This document shows, in pieces, positions 1-10,789 of a stretch of DNA of 64,000 nucleotides. Source of the DNA: Clonostachys chloroleuca (taxonomy: Eukaryota > Ascomycota > Sordariomycetes > Hypocreales > Bionectriaceae). A model generated the notes under the pieces. The model was not told the DNA's origin and ran no database searches. It saw only the letters and a list, made by a program, of their open reading frames with translations. The stretch is from NCBI GenBank assembly GCA_037952775.1, contig JBANAY010000001.1, positions 4,030,001 through 4,094,000 of the forward strand, read 5' to 3'. Made by a program: the position numbers and the translations under genes. Position 1 is the stretch's first letter. Every line of letters begins with the position of its first letter.

Positions 1-961
1 CACGATAATACTTTAAAGCGGTATTCAGATCGTCGTCGTGTTTGGATATCTTATATTTCCAAAAGTACCCTTCCCCAGCGTCGTAGAGCAGCGTGTATCT
101 GGATGGATAGTTTGGCTTGCTCATGCTCAGCGCTTCTTCATATTTCTCGATGCCTCTTTCAAAATCCTTGGGACTATTTTCGAGTTCGTACCGATAGAGA
201 TAGTTTGTCGCAAGGCTATTGAGTACGTTGCTGTGGAATTCTGAATTTCCCTTGATCTTTCCGATTACCTCCTCTTGATGCTTGATTGCCAGATGGACAT
301 ATCTTTTCCCATCGGATAGAATCCCCTGTGAATCTGTTTCATCTGAAGAGATATCATCGGCAATTTGTGCTTCTGAGAGATCATATAAAGTGGTGTAAAT
401 GACACTCAGCTCATAGTGTATTCGTAAATGCGTCTCCTCATCTTCATGAGGAGTCTTGACAAGACTCTCGTACATCTTAACAGCGAGCTCCAGGTTTTCT
501 TCAAAGTTCGTCCTTTCATAGCTGCGGTAATAAACCCAGCCGACAGATCGGCTCAGTTTATTCCATCCTGAATACTTGGGCGTTGCGAGCATGTAAGCTT
601 CCTCAAGGCAATCTAGCGATCGTTCCAAGTCGATGAGAGTGTGAATGACGCTATATCGATCAAAGTAGCTTTCCCCAAGCTGATGAATATGTATCAAATA
701 CTCTGGATCATCCTTTTGCAGTGTCGCCAAGGCTGATGCATGGGCCTTGATTGATTCTTCAACGTCGTCTGTGTGCCGGATACTGAAAAAGGGATCAAAG
801 AAGGCTTGCGGTATGTGGCCCTGTGGCTTTTTATTGTCGTCTCTACTTTCATCGCAACCCTGTGCTGTTTCGGCGGGTGAACTTCTGCGAGATGGGTTTT
901 TGTTGGTCGGAGGGCGCTGCCTGCGCTGAAAATGTGAAGGTTGGCTGAAGCAATGTCCCAT
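1..961 (-). CDS. TPR-repeat protein, 3' part beyond window edge
   Basis: A reading frame is open without stops from an ATG at 961 down to base 1, about 320 residues. It begins MGHCFSQPSH, then a basic Ser/Pro-rich stretch, then from about residue 65 repeated helical units of roughly 45 residues with the tetratricopeptide look (for example HIHQLGESYFDRY, SVGWVYYRSYERT, NSLATNYLYRYE, LLYDAGEGYFWKY). Tandem TPRs make protein-protein surfaces. In fungi this TPR style often precedes a C-terminal CHAT protease domain, but that part would lie left of base 1 and cannot be seen. Gly2, Cys4 and Ser6 hint at N-terminal acylation, although His3 is disfavoured for myristoylation. It lies upstream of two NACHT genes on the same strand. 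The TPR call is firm; the CHAT suggestion is inference. Confidence 0.8.
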   Translation of the reverse strand, partial: MGHCFSQPSHFQRRQRPPTNKNPSRRSSPAETAQGCDESRDDNKKPQGHIPQAFFDPFFSIRHTDDVEESIKAHASALATLQKDDPEYLIHIHQLGESYFDRYSVIHTLIDLERSLDCLEEAYMLATPKYSGWNKLSRSVGWVYYRSYERTNFEENLELAVKMYESLVKTPHEDEETHLRIHYELSVIYTTLYDLSEAQIADDISSDETDSQGILSDGKRYVHLAIKHQEEVIGKIKGNSEFHSNVLNSLATNYLYRYELENSPKDFERGIEKYEEALSMSKPNYPSRYTLLYDAGEGYFWKYKISKHDDDLNTALKYYR

Positions 962-1754
962 TGCGTCTAGTAACCGTACCAAAATCAATTATCTAGGAAG
1001 ACTTCGAGATTGCCTTTTTATTGGTAAACAAACATTTCCGGGACTACGCTACCAGAAACGCTGAGAAGAGGGAGGGACAAGTTCTTACCTTGGGAAGGGT
1101 GGTAAGAAATGAAAATGGGTATTTTTATCTTTTTTTCTCTATCACGTGGGGGAAAGCTGCAGCTGAGCCGCATTTGCTTACTGGGTTGAACATGACAATA
1201 TAAATGCAACCATTGTGGTGGGTATGCCACGAAAAGCCATAGACTATTGGATTTTCAAAATCTCTTTAGAATTACAGGTCACTTATTTCATCGAATAAAG
1301 TCTTCAGTAATGGATCATTTGTCAAACAGATTGGGATGTACTGCCCAATGTATTTTTTCTCCTGAACAAAAGAACAGAATTCTAAACGACTCAATGAACA
1401 TGCTATGCCCAAGTTGACCTGTTTCGGCCATTGGCAGATTAATATAAAAAGGCTTTAGATGTTAATGTATAGGAAGCAAGTATCTGTTGGCTTTTTGTTA
1501 CCATGCGAGAGATAATGGTTTGCATGATGGTTTGCATGAAAAGAATTAATTTTGTCCGCGTTTCAGTCCGGTATTAAGCAGAACTTCGTGTGATTTCAAT
1601 CAACCCGGACAGCTGATAGAAATCTCACTATTGGCATTCCTATAGGAGTGAACAGTAACCCACATACTGCCTAACATCAGACTGAAGAGCCGGGGCGCCT
1701 TTGTACTTGAGAAACAGGGGAAACGCCTCTCTGTCTTAATCTCTCTGTAGAGCC
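962..1754. other. intergenic, 5' region of the TPR gene
   Basis: No convincing gene. Short frames on both strands show no family signature. It should hold the TPR gene promoter next to 961 and the 3' end of the hydrolase-NACHT gene next to 1755. A CACGTG palindrome lies at 1143-1148; whether it is used is unknown. Confidence 0.5.
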
Positions 1755-4700
1755 TTATTTTATAAGACTCTTGAGCTTTCCAACTGCCCTCCTGACTCGT
1801 TTACTCGCAGAATATCTATGCTTTCGTATATCTTGCTGAGGTGGTAATTGTTCCTGTGAGGGTGTTACTTCTTGTGACAGTGGTGCCTCTTGTCGAGTTG
1901 TTATGTCCTGCGATGATGCTACTTCCTGATTCTCCTTTGACCATTTAGGAAAACCATATTCCTTTACGAAATCGATTGGGTATGATAGTTCTCTGAAACC
2001 ATCGACCAATGAATCAAAGGGAAAATCCAGCTGCATGTTTAGAATCGCACCATGTGTGAGGAGTGATTTGAAAGCGTCGTATACCGCTTCGTCCGTCCGA
2101 AGCTTCCCGGATTTTGAGCTCATAAGAGATAAGCTATCGAGGAAAGTGTCTAGGGCCGTGGATCCTGTTGGGTCAAGAATATTAGGGTCGGCTCCTGACA
2201 CTAATATTTTGTTCACTAGTTCAGGCGGGCTTCTATGGAGCAGCGGGCTTTTGCCACTTGGGGGATTGTTTCCCACACGTCCCAAACTGCCGTCATCCCC
2301 GAGTCCTTTGAGAGCCTCTAAGACAAAGGCAACCCAATTTTCTCGATCCATCCCATTGAGTTTAGTATTTGGAGACCGAGGTGTAGACGCATCCGTTAGT
2401 AGCTTATGATTCGCGTTTCTCATAGACTCATACATAGGGGCTGCCAGATACGAAGACTTAGGGGCGGGATCCGACTTGCTGCCCTTCTGCCAGATCCTGT
2501 GGAAGAGATCCAGAATCCCATCCCAATCTCTTCCAACTCTATAGCCGTTCTTCACAATGACGGAAGTCATTTGAATTGCTTCTATCGGCTTACAAAAGTT
2601 TCTTTCGAGGGAACGAACCATTGCAGGGAGAAGACCGCTATCCCATTGGGCAATTGCGTCCGCATTCTCTCGTAGAATGTCTCTCACCAGCAGGCGAAGT
2701 CCAATCGCAATTGCAAACATGAGCAAGGGCCAACCCAGCATAACCGGACCACTAGCAAAGATACTATGCTGGCTTATTCCGGTTGTTCTCTCTGCTTCCT
2801 TGGCATGAAAAACGAGCTCCGTCTCGTCTTGGTAGGAAACTACGAATCTGCTCGCCTTATTGTTGGCAATTTCCCGGTTGCGCCATTCATTTTGATAAAA
2901 ATACCAGATGCATAGGAAAGAATGACCATTCTTAATTGTTGTCTTCCCACGAAGCCCGAGTAATGAATGCCGAAACTGTGGTCGCTCAACAAATTCATAC
3001 ACCGTCTGATGCATAAGTTGGAGGTAACGGAATTCCCCATCATCTAAAAGTTCGATGAGCCCACCGGAAATCGCTTTGATATCCTGAATCCTCAATTCTT
3101 TCACAGACGCATCCTCCTGCATCTCCTTCTTGAATATTCTCGTCGCTTCTTTAGCGGTTGTCGCCCGCGACAGAGCCAATATCTCGAGAGCATCTAACGT
3201 GAGGACTTTATCACGGGAGCGAATCAATGCCTCTAACAATACGTATGTTTCCCATCGATATATGTCTGGTAGTCGTTCAATGATAGCATCGTAGAAGTCA
3301 TCAAGTTGATCAGGAAGCCTTTTTAACTTCTCACGTAACTTGGGGCCCAAGATTTGGTTGTCGGTACTGTCAGACAAAGACACGGCCAGGACCAACTCTT
3401 GCAAAACCAGCTTGACCCAAAGGAAGACCCCCTGAGACCGTCGGACAATGTCCTCTGTGAGCTCTAGAAGAGCCTCCTCTCCAGGTGTCTCCGGGGTTAT
3501 GAAGTTAAGCATATATTGGCGTATGTCATTTTCCGTATGTTTGTGAATCTCAAAGCCAGGGCATGACTTGAATTCATCCTGAAAGATTTTCCATGGTCTG
3601 CTGGAGAAAAGAATTTTGACGCGAGTGCGGGATGTGGTGTTGACCAGCTGCTTCAGAAAGTCTGCGATAAACTCTGTCGGTCCATCATACTCGTCGAGGG
3701 CATCGAAGAGGAAGAAGATATCGACGTCCATTTTGTCTTGCAGCATCACAGCCTTTAAACAGTCCTTAAGCAATCCCTGAGTCCAAGCGTCCGCGGGTAT
3801 TTCAAAATTTTCCACATCGGAATCTGGATCCTGCGATTTGGACGCCTTATTTCTCTCTTCGCGTAGCTTCCAGCGTGCCACTAATTTTGGGAAAGTGGCC
3901 TCTACAATTTCTCTGAAGAAAACACAAGTCTTTGGCTGTGCCTGCAATATTTGGCTTAGGACACTCCTAAGGAGACCTTCGAACGATTTCTGGGCAAGAG
4001 TACCTCGATGATGGAAAAAGAAGTTCGCAATCACCTTGTTCTCGCTCGCCTCCCATGAGTCGAGCAGCTGTGCAACTCTGTCATCGTTCCAGACGAACTT
4101 CAACATGGTAGATTTGCCGGAACCGGGCTTGCCGCTTATCCAGAAAATCCCTTCTCCCTTCAAGAGCCACGACGACAACCCAATGGAGGGATCCTCAAAG
4201 GCCCAGTCGAAGGTATGATCCGCATTTTTGTCGATCTGCTCTAGTCTCTCGTTTCTTTGGGGTGCAGCAAAAGATTTTAGTAGAACTAATACATCGTTAG
4301 CAAGCAAAGATTCACATTGAAGTTCCTTTTAGTGTAAATGTACCTGCACTAAACCAGGCGACATCATCTGCCAGGTCTCTTGGGGCTGCCACTTCCAGAT
4401 CTATGACCAATCCATGAGCAGCCCGACCATTCGATTGTTGTGTTGTGCCGTTTTTGCCTTTCTCGTCTACCGGACTGTTTTGGACAATTTCCTGGATCCT
4501 CAAAGCCAATATTTGTATTTCACGGTCGCTCGATTTGAATTTCACCATGTTAGAATGGTCGTGGTTAATCTGCAGAGAATACCCAAGATGGAAAGGGTAC
4601 CGTCCTCCTGTGGCCGACTCTGGCGACACCATGACGCTCCCTGGGCCTGATCTGCTCCATTGCCCATCAGAATGCTAAATGTTTGTTAGTCTCGCGGACA

Positions 4701-6029
4701 TGATTCAAACTAGGAAAATCGAAGCGAAATCATGGAAAGCAATTCTCTTACTAGGAGGGTGGGCGTCTGTTCAGTTTCATATGCCCATATAAGTACCATA
4801 TCTCGAACATATGAGATACCTTCAAACTGTTTTTCCAGTGATGGGATATAGTCTGACCGGTTTGAAAGGTTATCAACGAGGGCTCTGTTGGGCTGCTCGC
4901 CCAGCATCTGACAGATATCTGATACTTCCATTCCCATGCTAGGCACCCCGAAGAGGACCCCTCCCTTGATTCCACTGATTATTTGTCTCTCTATTTCCCC
5001 ACTACCAGCCAGCATCACCATTGCCTGTTTCAGTATCACACCGCCCAAGCTATGAGCCAAAAACAGCAGTGACTTGGGCGATTGGGAACCCCAGCCTCCC
5101 GCTCTGAGTTCATTGATGAGAGATAGCGCCAGGTCTGGAATAACTTGGAATGATTTACTACCAGCGAGCCTGCTGTCGTATCCATACAAGATAAACCTCA
5201 CTCTAGGGAGCATGGCTGGCAATGAGTCTCGAATCCACATAAAGGATCTTTGGCCTCGTGGTTGCCATGATCCTATTGGATGGCTAGCCAGCCCAGAAAT
5301 CACAATACAGCTTGTTCCCAGTTAGAAAAATTTTGATACCTTTCGGCCTTATTCATGGAAGTGATTTACTCATCAGTGTGAAGGGTTTCTTCCACTTCAT
5401 TCAATGGCGTTAAACCATAAAAGTGGGTATCGAGAACTACTGGCCGGACAAGACCAGCCGCAGGAAAAACCCATTCGGTGCTGTTTTGATCCTCGCTTAT
5501 GGTCGCAGGTACAGTTTTGAGTGTCAAAGTTGCCGTCTTCGTTGGGGTAAGGGCCCAGGGCTCAATGGCAGTTGCCAGTGAGCCAAGCTGAATATCGTCA
5601 AGAGTGATATCCGGTAAGCACCGAGCGAGAAGTTCCAGAGCTCCCAGGCGATCTACGTGCCCCGGCAAGTTCGTTGCCCTGTACACTTTGGACATCTCTC
5701 TCGAGGATTCAAGCCCGATCTCATACTGAGGATGTGGCGACCGGAGTTGACTGGTGGGCGCAGTCGAGATTATGTCGTGGAATAGGGGGTGGCGTTGAGC
5801 TGAGCTGATCGGCGTAAATGGAAATCCCTCGGCATAACAATATGCAGCTTATTAGTCATCCATGAAGTCCATCCATCCTAAGTAATTCACCACCCCGGTC
5901 ATCAACACAAGGAAAATAGTAATATTGATAATACCGCTGGCGATCCAATATTGCAAAGAAAAGTTTGAGACTGGCATGTTATCGAGTGGGTTCGTCTTAA
6001 CTTACCTTGATTCGTATGTCGTTCTCCAT
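1755..6029 (-). CDS. alpha/beta-hydrolase - NACHT NLR-like protein
   Basis: Proposed exons (minus strand): 6029-6006, 5827-5370, 5310-4752, 4674-4344, 4285-1755, giving about 1300 residues. The last three introns are 59, 76 and 58 bp; that at 4286-4343 has a clear CTAAC branch and TAG acceptor. The first exon (MENDIRIK) and its 178-bp intron are less certain; a conservative start is 5695. Residues about 160-400 form a DUF676/lipase-like hydrolase: nucleophile Ser in AHSLGG (about 246) and a His in DHSNMVKF (about 386). A NACHT NTPase follows with Walker A GKPGSGKST (about 510) and Walker B LFDALDEYDG (about 650). The C-terminal third shows no obvious ankyrin, WD or TPR repeats and ends in a Gln-rich, then basic tail. 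This is the layout of fungal STAND proteins linked to non-self recognition: the hydrolase is the presumed effector, NACHT the ATP switch. The specific ligand is unknown. Confidence 0.85.
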
Positions 6030-6334
6030 TTACACGGGAACCAAATGCGGGCCGACCCGCAAGTCAAAACGGAAGTGTTCAGAGGCCTGGATATAACGCC
6101 CTATCTGCCACCTACCAGTTAATGGAATCAAGAAGTATCAATGAAGTTTAGGTTCAATATTACAGTTGATAGTTCGTCAGATCGTCTAGAACTTATTGAG
6201 ACAGGACGCAATACCGCGACTTACTACATGGCTAAGGAACTATAAGGTACATTACTACCTTTTGCATTCATATATAGTATCAACCCATACCGAATGAGAA
6301 GCTACATATTATATTCTCCCAAGTAATCTAAATC
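6030..6334. other. intergenic spacer
   Basis: About 305 bp between the start of the hydrolase-NACHT gene and the stop of the next NACHT gene on the same strand. AT-rich near 6225-6330. No gene or repeat recognised; presumably the promoter of the upstream-reading hydrolase-NACHT gene. Confidence 0.4.
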
Positions 6335-8464
6335 CTAGTCACTGAGCAGCTGATATTCACAGCTCAATTCTGCCATCAGCCTGGGCAAAGGTTGTTCAGC
6401 CTGGGAATCTGCAGCTTCCAAATGGGCGTGCCAGTATTTTCCGGCATATCCAACTAACATATCAATACCGCCAGAGGATACGGTGTCCTGATCAGAAGAG
6501 CCACAAGAGTTTCTCTCTGATTTTCCTGGAATATCAAGAGACAAATAGCGAAGACAAACTGCAGCTGCAAGACCATTTGCCGAACTGATTTGGAGGGTTT
6601 CGTAATACACTGTCAATTCATTCAATGTATTGTTATTCTTGAAATAGTGCCGAATGTATTCAGTGACAGTGAAGTGAATTGGGTATAAAACTTTGCTCTT
6701 GCCGCGTAACGAGATCAAAGAACCGCACACGGATAAAATAGTGGCCTCGGGGTCTCCGGAAGGATACCGGGAGGGTCGATACCCATCCTCACGATCAGCA
6801 GAAGGCAAGATGGTGAGTAGGTGAAACAGCTCAGTAGCTCTTAAAGGCCGACGTGCAACATCAACCCAGAAAAGTATTTTATGAGAAAGTAGCCTGCGAG
6901 ACTGTGGGAGTTGATTGATAGTATTCATGATGCGGTCATAGTGCTCTGTCAAGTTGGCCGGGAGTTTGGATTCACTTAAGCAGTGCATCAACTCCTCATT
7001 TGTCGTTTGGTCTTTAATATGTTGCACCATAAGCTTGACCCATAGAAACATTCCATTTGACATGGAGAGGCGGTTCCGTATTAGAGCTACGGTCCGGGGT
7101 TCGAACTCCCTTTCCATGCTCTCCGTTTCTGACAGAATATACTGTTCTATATCCTCATTTGTCATCGCTGGATTTATCTCCAAAGAAATTGATCTTCCAC
7201 AGGATGCCTGTTTCCCATAATGGCATTGGCGTGCAGTAATGAGTATCTTGTGATATTGGGGAATTGATTGTAGGACTCTTGCAAATTCTTCACGTTCTAT
7301 GCATTCGTCGAATGCGTCGAATGTAAGATATAAGGGAGGCAAGATATCCAAAAAGATGAAAAACAGATCTTCTATTTCTGTCTTAGAAGCCTGATGGTTG
7401 AGGCTTCTGGAATATGTCTCGATAAAGTATTCTCGAGTCTCGCCAGAGATTTTGGACAGCTGAGAAGTCCATGACCTTAGAAGAGCTGATAGTTGCACCC
7501 GCTCTCGGTCTGCGCCACAAAAGAGGAAATAGGTACAAGCTCTCTCTGACCTTGACTTCAGATAATCAACTATCCTGGTATACAGTGTTGACTTTCCACA
7601 ACCTGGGGGCCCCTCGATCCAGAGTAATCGAGTGCTGTCATCCGAGATCCACTGGCAAAATTCTGGTCGGGAGAGGATCCATTCACACGTGCCTTGAGCA
7701 ACGGAGATTGAGTCCCTTGCCTCATGACACTGTCGAGCGTTCAGCCATTTATTCGCCTTGTCTAACGAATCCTTAGCCTGTATACGCCTCACCTCGGCCC
7801 TTGCCCGAGCCTCTTCTTGCAAATGCGCCATGTTGGCTTCGCGCTCAACCAGCTCGCTCTGATCACTGATATGAGATACGCATTCACTAAACTTTTGCTC
7901 CAAAGGCTTCCACAAGACACAAAGCACCAGCCGAAACGTCGATTTTCCAGAAAAAGCTCGGACAGACGTAAGGAGGTTGATGACATCGATGTATATGGAC
8001 AGTATAGCGATCTGAATGGGTTCATGTTTAGGGAATAGGTGTTCGTAAACTAGAAACCTCGGTAATGATTGCCCGATGCGTTGTAACAGGGCCAGGATCT
8101 GTTTGAAACACGCCCTGTAGCCTCTCGTGATCTGAGTATAGTTAGATGGTGGCCGGAGCGACTTGAATTCTGATAGGCACCAAGTTTCACCTACCTGAAA
8201 GATGATACGGATAGAAACCCAGATTGGTGACAGCATATCTGCCGTGATACTCATAGATCTTCCAAGGCATTCAATAATAGCTAGGAGAGGATCGATTTGT
8301 TGGCAGAAGACATGGAACTTGTTTAAGTGCACCTGTTGAAGCATAGATGATTGGAAATCCATCAGGATGTCATTAGGTTTACACTTCCCATACTGTTCTT
8401 GCTCAGCTGGGGAGAGTAGGTTTTGCGAGCGGTCCACAGCATCCTTCCATAAGTTGGAGCTCAT
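6335..8464 (-). CDS. NACHT-domain STAND NTPase
   Basis: Two exons, 8464-8195 and 8131-6335, 688 residues. The 63-bp intron at 8132-8194 contains no stop and keeps the frame, so a naive reading gives 709 residues. It is real: GTAGGT donor, CTAAC branch, CAG acceptor, and removal joins IIFQ to ITRGYRACF as in relatives. The N-terminal 220 residues form a helical module of the kind that precedes NACHT in many fungal proteins (DUF7708-like). Then comes Walker A GPPGCGKST (about 264), Walker B LTFDAFDEC (about 364), a sensor-like ILITAR and a winged-helix-type region containing FWVDVARRPLRATEL. It stops about 320 residues after Walker B with no ankyrin or WD repeats, so it is short for the class. 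It is probably an intracellular signalling ATPase; the trigger is unknown. Confidence 0.85.
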   Translation of the reverse strand: MSSNLWKDAVDRSQNLLSPAEQEQYGKCKPNDILMDFQSSMLQQVHLNKFHVFCQQIDPLLAIIECLGRSMSITADMLSPIWVSIRIIFQVGETWCLSEFKSLRPPSNYTQITRGYRACFKQILALLQRIGQSLPRFLVYEHLFPKHEPIQIAILSIYIDVINLLTSVRAFSGKSTFRLVLCVLWKPLEQKFSECVSHISDQSELVEREANMAHLQEEARARAEVRRIQAKDSLDKANKWLNARQCHEARDSISVAQGTCEWILSRPEFCQWISDDSTRLLWIEGPPGCGKSTLYTRIVDYLKSRSERACTYFLFCGADRERVQLSALLRSWTSQLSKISGETREYFIETYSRSLNHQASKTEIEDLFFIFLDILPPLYLTFDAFDECIEREEFARVLQSIPQYHKILITARQCHYGKQASCGRSISLEINPAMTNEDIEQYILSETESMEREFEPRTVALIRNRLSMSNGMFLWVKLMVQHIKDQTTNEELMHCLSESKLPANLTEHYDRIMNTINQLPQSRRLLSHKILFWVDVARRPLRATELFHLLTILPSADREDGYRPSRYPSGDPEATILSVCGSLISLRGKSKVLYPIHFTVTEYIRHYFKNNNTLNELTVYYETLQISSANGLAAAVCLRYLSLDIPGKSERNSCGSSDQDTVSSGGIDMLVGYAGKYWHAHLEAADSQAEQPLPRLMAELSCEYQLLSD

Positions 8465-9295
8465 GTTTTACTTTCACAATGTCCATTAATTACTGATTGG
8501 GGTGCGGTGTCGACAGAAAGACTTTGTGATATGCCATAGGCGTTGATGAAACCTGATGATCCGTTGATTAAGATAAGCCCAAGCGGGGGAGCAAACACGC
8601 GCATCCGGTTAGGCATTCTGCAAGGCGCAGCACATTCTCATAATTGCATATTCTGAACTTGAGCGCCACTGAGGCTGAGATAAGAAATCCCAAATGGGTA
8701 TGCCGAGACATCAGATAGATAAGGAGGCATCGATTCATTCTATTTGTCACCGCAGTGATTAATGACTTGGTGTTCGCTCGATATACTTTTTACATCAGGC
8801 CCAAACTCTCGAGCTTGCGAAACTGGGTCGTTTCGATAAACTTACCGGTAATTCGGCTCACTTATCTCGATTTGGGCCAGATGAAGGTTATAACAATTGA
8901 AGGATATGGCCAAATCAAGAAGGTGAGGGCAGACTCACAGACTATTCCGAGTAGCCATTTTTGGTTATATCGCCTTGGTCACCTGTCAGGAGGCTGGTCG
9001 ACCTCGACGGATCAGCTGAGTGAGAGTGCTAACTGATCTCCTGGAGACACCAGCGATTACCTTTACGACTCCCTTGAAAGGGTCCTGACGACTAAAGTTC
9101 CGCCGAAGTTACGCTAAATGGAATTGTCATCCAGGGGAGCCATCGTCGGCAGAAGTGTTCTGCTAGACTTTCATCTAAGTTAGAGAAGTGGTAGATTACA
9201 ATGAGTTGATAAATATAAAAGGCGGCCGGCTTGTTCATTTGATTAAGAGCAACTCAATCAGACTTACTCCGAGAACAACTGACACCACAAGGAGA
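8465..9295. other. divergent promoter region, NACHT gene / catalase
   Basis: About 830 bp between two genes read outward. Small frames at 8568-8750 and 8755-9036 have no recognisable content. It must hold both promoters; no specific operator recognised. Confidence 0.45.
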
Positions 9296-10293
9296 ATGTC
9301 TCTCGAAGTGTCTACCTCAACTAAAGGAATTGATGGAGACGCCAAAAAGGCCGTGGACCTTTTCCGCGATATCTTCGGCTATCATCCTGGTTTTAGAGCT
9401 GGTCATTTCATGTACATCGTGTTTTTCTTTGACAACGTCGCTAACTCACAAAAATTCAAGTCCATGCCAAAGGCATTTTGCTTCGGGGCACTTTCAGCCC
9501 TACACCCGAAGCATGCTCTCTCTCGACAGCACCGCATTTCCGCCGCCATTCAACATCTGTGATCGCTAGACTTTCGAATTCTGGTGGAGTCCCTACCCAG
9601 TTGGACGCTGATCCGGCAAACAACCAAAACGGACTGGCGTTGCGTTTCCTCCTCAGCTCTTTTCCACGCCGTGAAAAGACAGATATCGCGACAGTCTCCA
9701 CTCCTTTCTTCCCAGCTGGAAACGTGCCAGACGCTGTTGGTTTCTTTCGCGCTCTAGCCACAAACAAGGTGGAGGAGTTTATTCGCACTCACCCAGCCGC
9801 TGCTGCGTTCATCAACGCACCGAAGCCGTTCCCATCCAGTTTTGCAACGCAGCAGTTCTTCAGCATTAATGCATTCAAGCTTGTCGGAAAGGATCATAAG
9901 GCTACATATATCCGATACCGCATCGTGCCGAAGGATGAAGTCTTCAACCTAGACGAGAAGGAGGCAGCCTCTAAACCGCCCAACTACCTTTATGACGAGC
10001 TTGTGAAAAAGCTTGAGGCTGGCCTGATCGAGTATGAGCTGTTGGCTCAGATTGCTGAGGCTGGAGATGTGACCGACGATTGCACGGTGCATTGGCCGGA
10101 GACACGTGAGCTGGTAAAGCTGGGGGTAGTGAGTCTCGAGTCTATCCTGCCGGACAGTGATGAGGAACAGAAGAAACTTGAGTTTTTTGATCCAGTCCCG
10201 AGGGTTGAAGGCATCGAGCCTTCTGGCGATCCGCTGATTGACCTTCGCTCGGTTGCTTACCGGTTTAGCGGAGCGGATAGACGATCTGCTTGA
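9296..10293 (+). CDS. catalase-related heme peroxidase (compact form)
   Basis: Exons 9296-9401 and 9461-10293 (59-bp intron with CTAAC branch), 312 residues, much shorter than classical 480-750 residue catalases and like the SrpA-type catalase-related peroxidases. The distal His lies in GFRAVHAKG, which is formed across the splice junction, followed by RGTFSP. A loop reading NNQNGLALRF matches the family's substrate-channel region. The proximal heme Tyr is expected in LRSVAYRFSG close to the C-terminus. Between them FFSINAFKLVGKDHKATYIRYR is typical. There is no signal peptide and no peroxisomal SKL-like tail, so it is probably cytosolic. Expected activity is heme-dependent removal of hydrogen or organic peroxides. 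The start is the first ATG that gives a standard family N-terminus. Confidence 0.88.
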
Positions 10294-10789
10294 ATCGAGT
10301 ATCCTTTCTGTGCTGGCTTCTAGCATGGTAATACCTAAAGATCACGCTACACACAATGGGTGTCAACGTGTGGCTAGGGTGTTTACTACGCCACTAGTAG
10401 AGAAAATAAAAGTCAATGGAAAACGACGCGAGGTATATTTGCGTATTTAAGGGCTTTATGTTTAGGCTTTTTCTGAACCATTCGGTTGAGGGACAGGATT
10501 TTGCTCAGCAGATGGAATAGGGGATAGTGTTTTGCTTGGTGAGGAGTTACGCTACACATCTTGCAAGTAGAAAAACTTACCAAAATCTCATCGACAGGCA
10601 CGTATCCGCATCACTCTACACACAAGTCACCTCGTTACAATTCCTCCTCTTTATGGACATCAGCCAAGGAGGCCAGACTAACTGGTTCACTATTTGAGAG
10701 GTCATAGCAGCTGAATTAATTATATATTCTGTAACCCGTGTATTAAATAGATACATTGCCCAGTTTCTCAATCGAGCGAATTGAGCTCG
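10294..10789. other. convergent intergenic region
   Basis: About 500 bp between the ends of the catalase and the Lys-rich protein genes, so 3' UTRs of both. No gene or repeat seen. Confidence 0.45.

Noticed and set aside
7057..7117. tRNA-like stretch with a T-loop-like GGGTTCGAACTCC and partly complementary ends
   Set aside because: It lies within the conserved coding part of the NACHT gene, has no proper A-box or anticodon arm, and the ends pair imperfectly.
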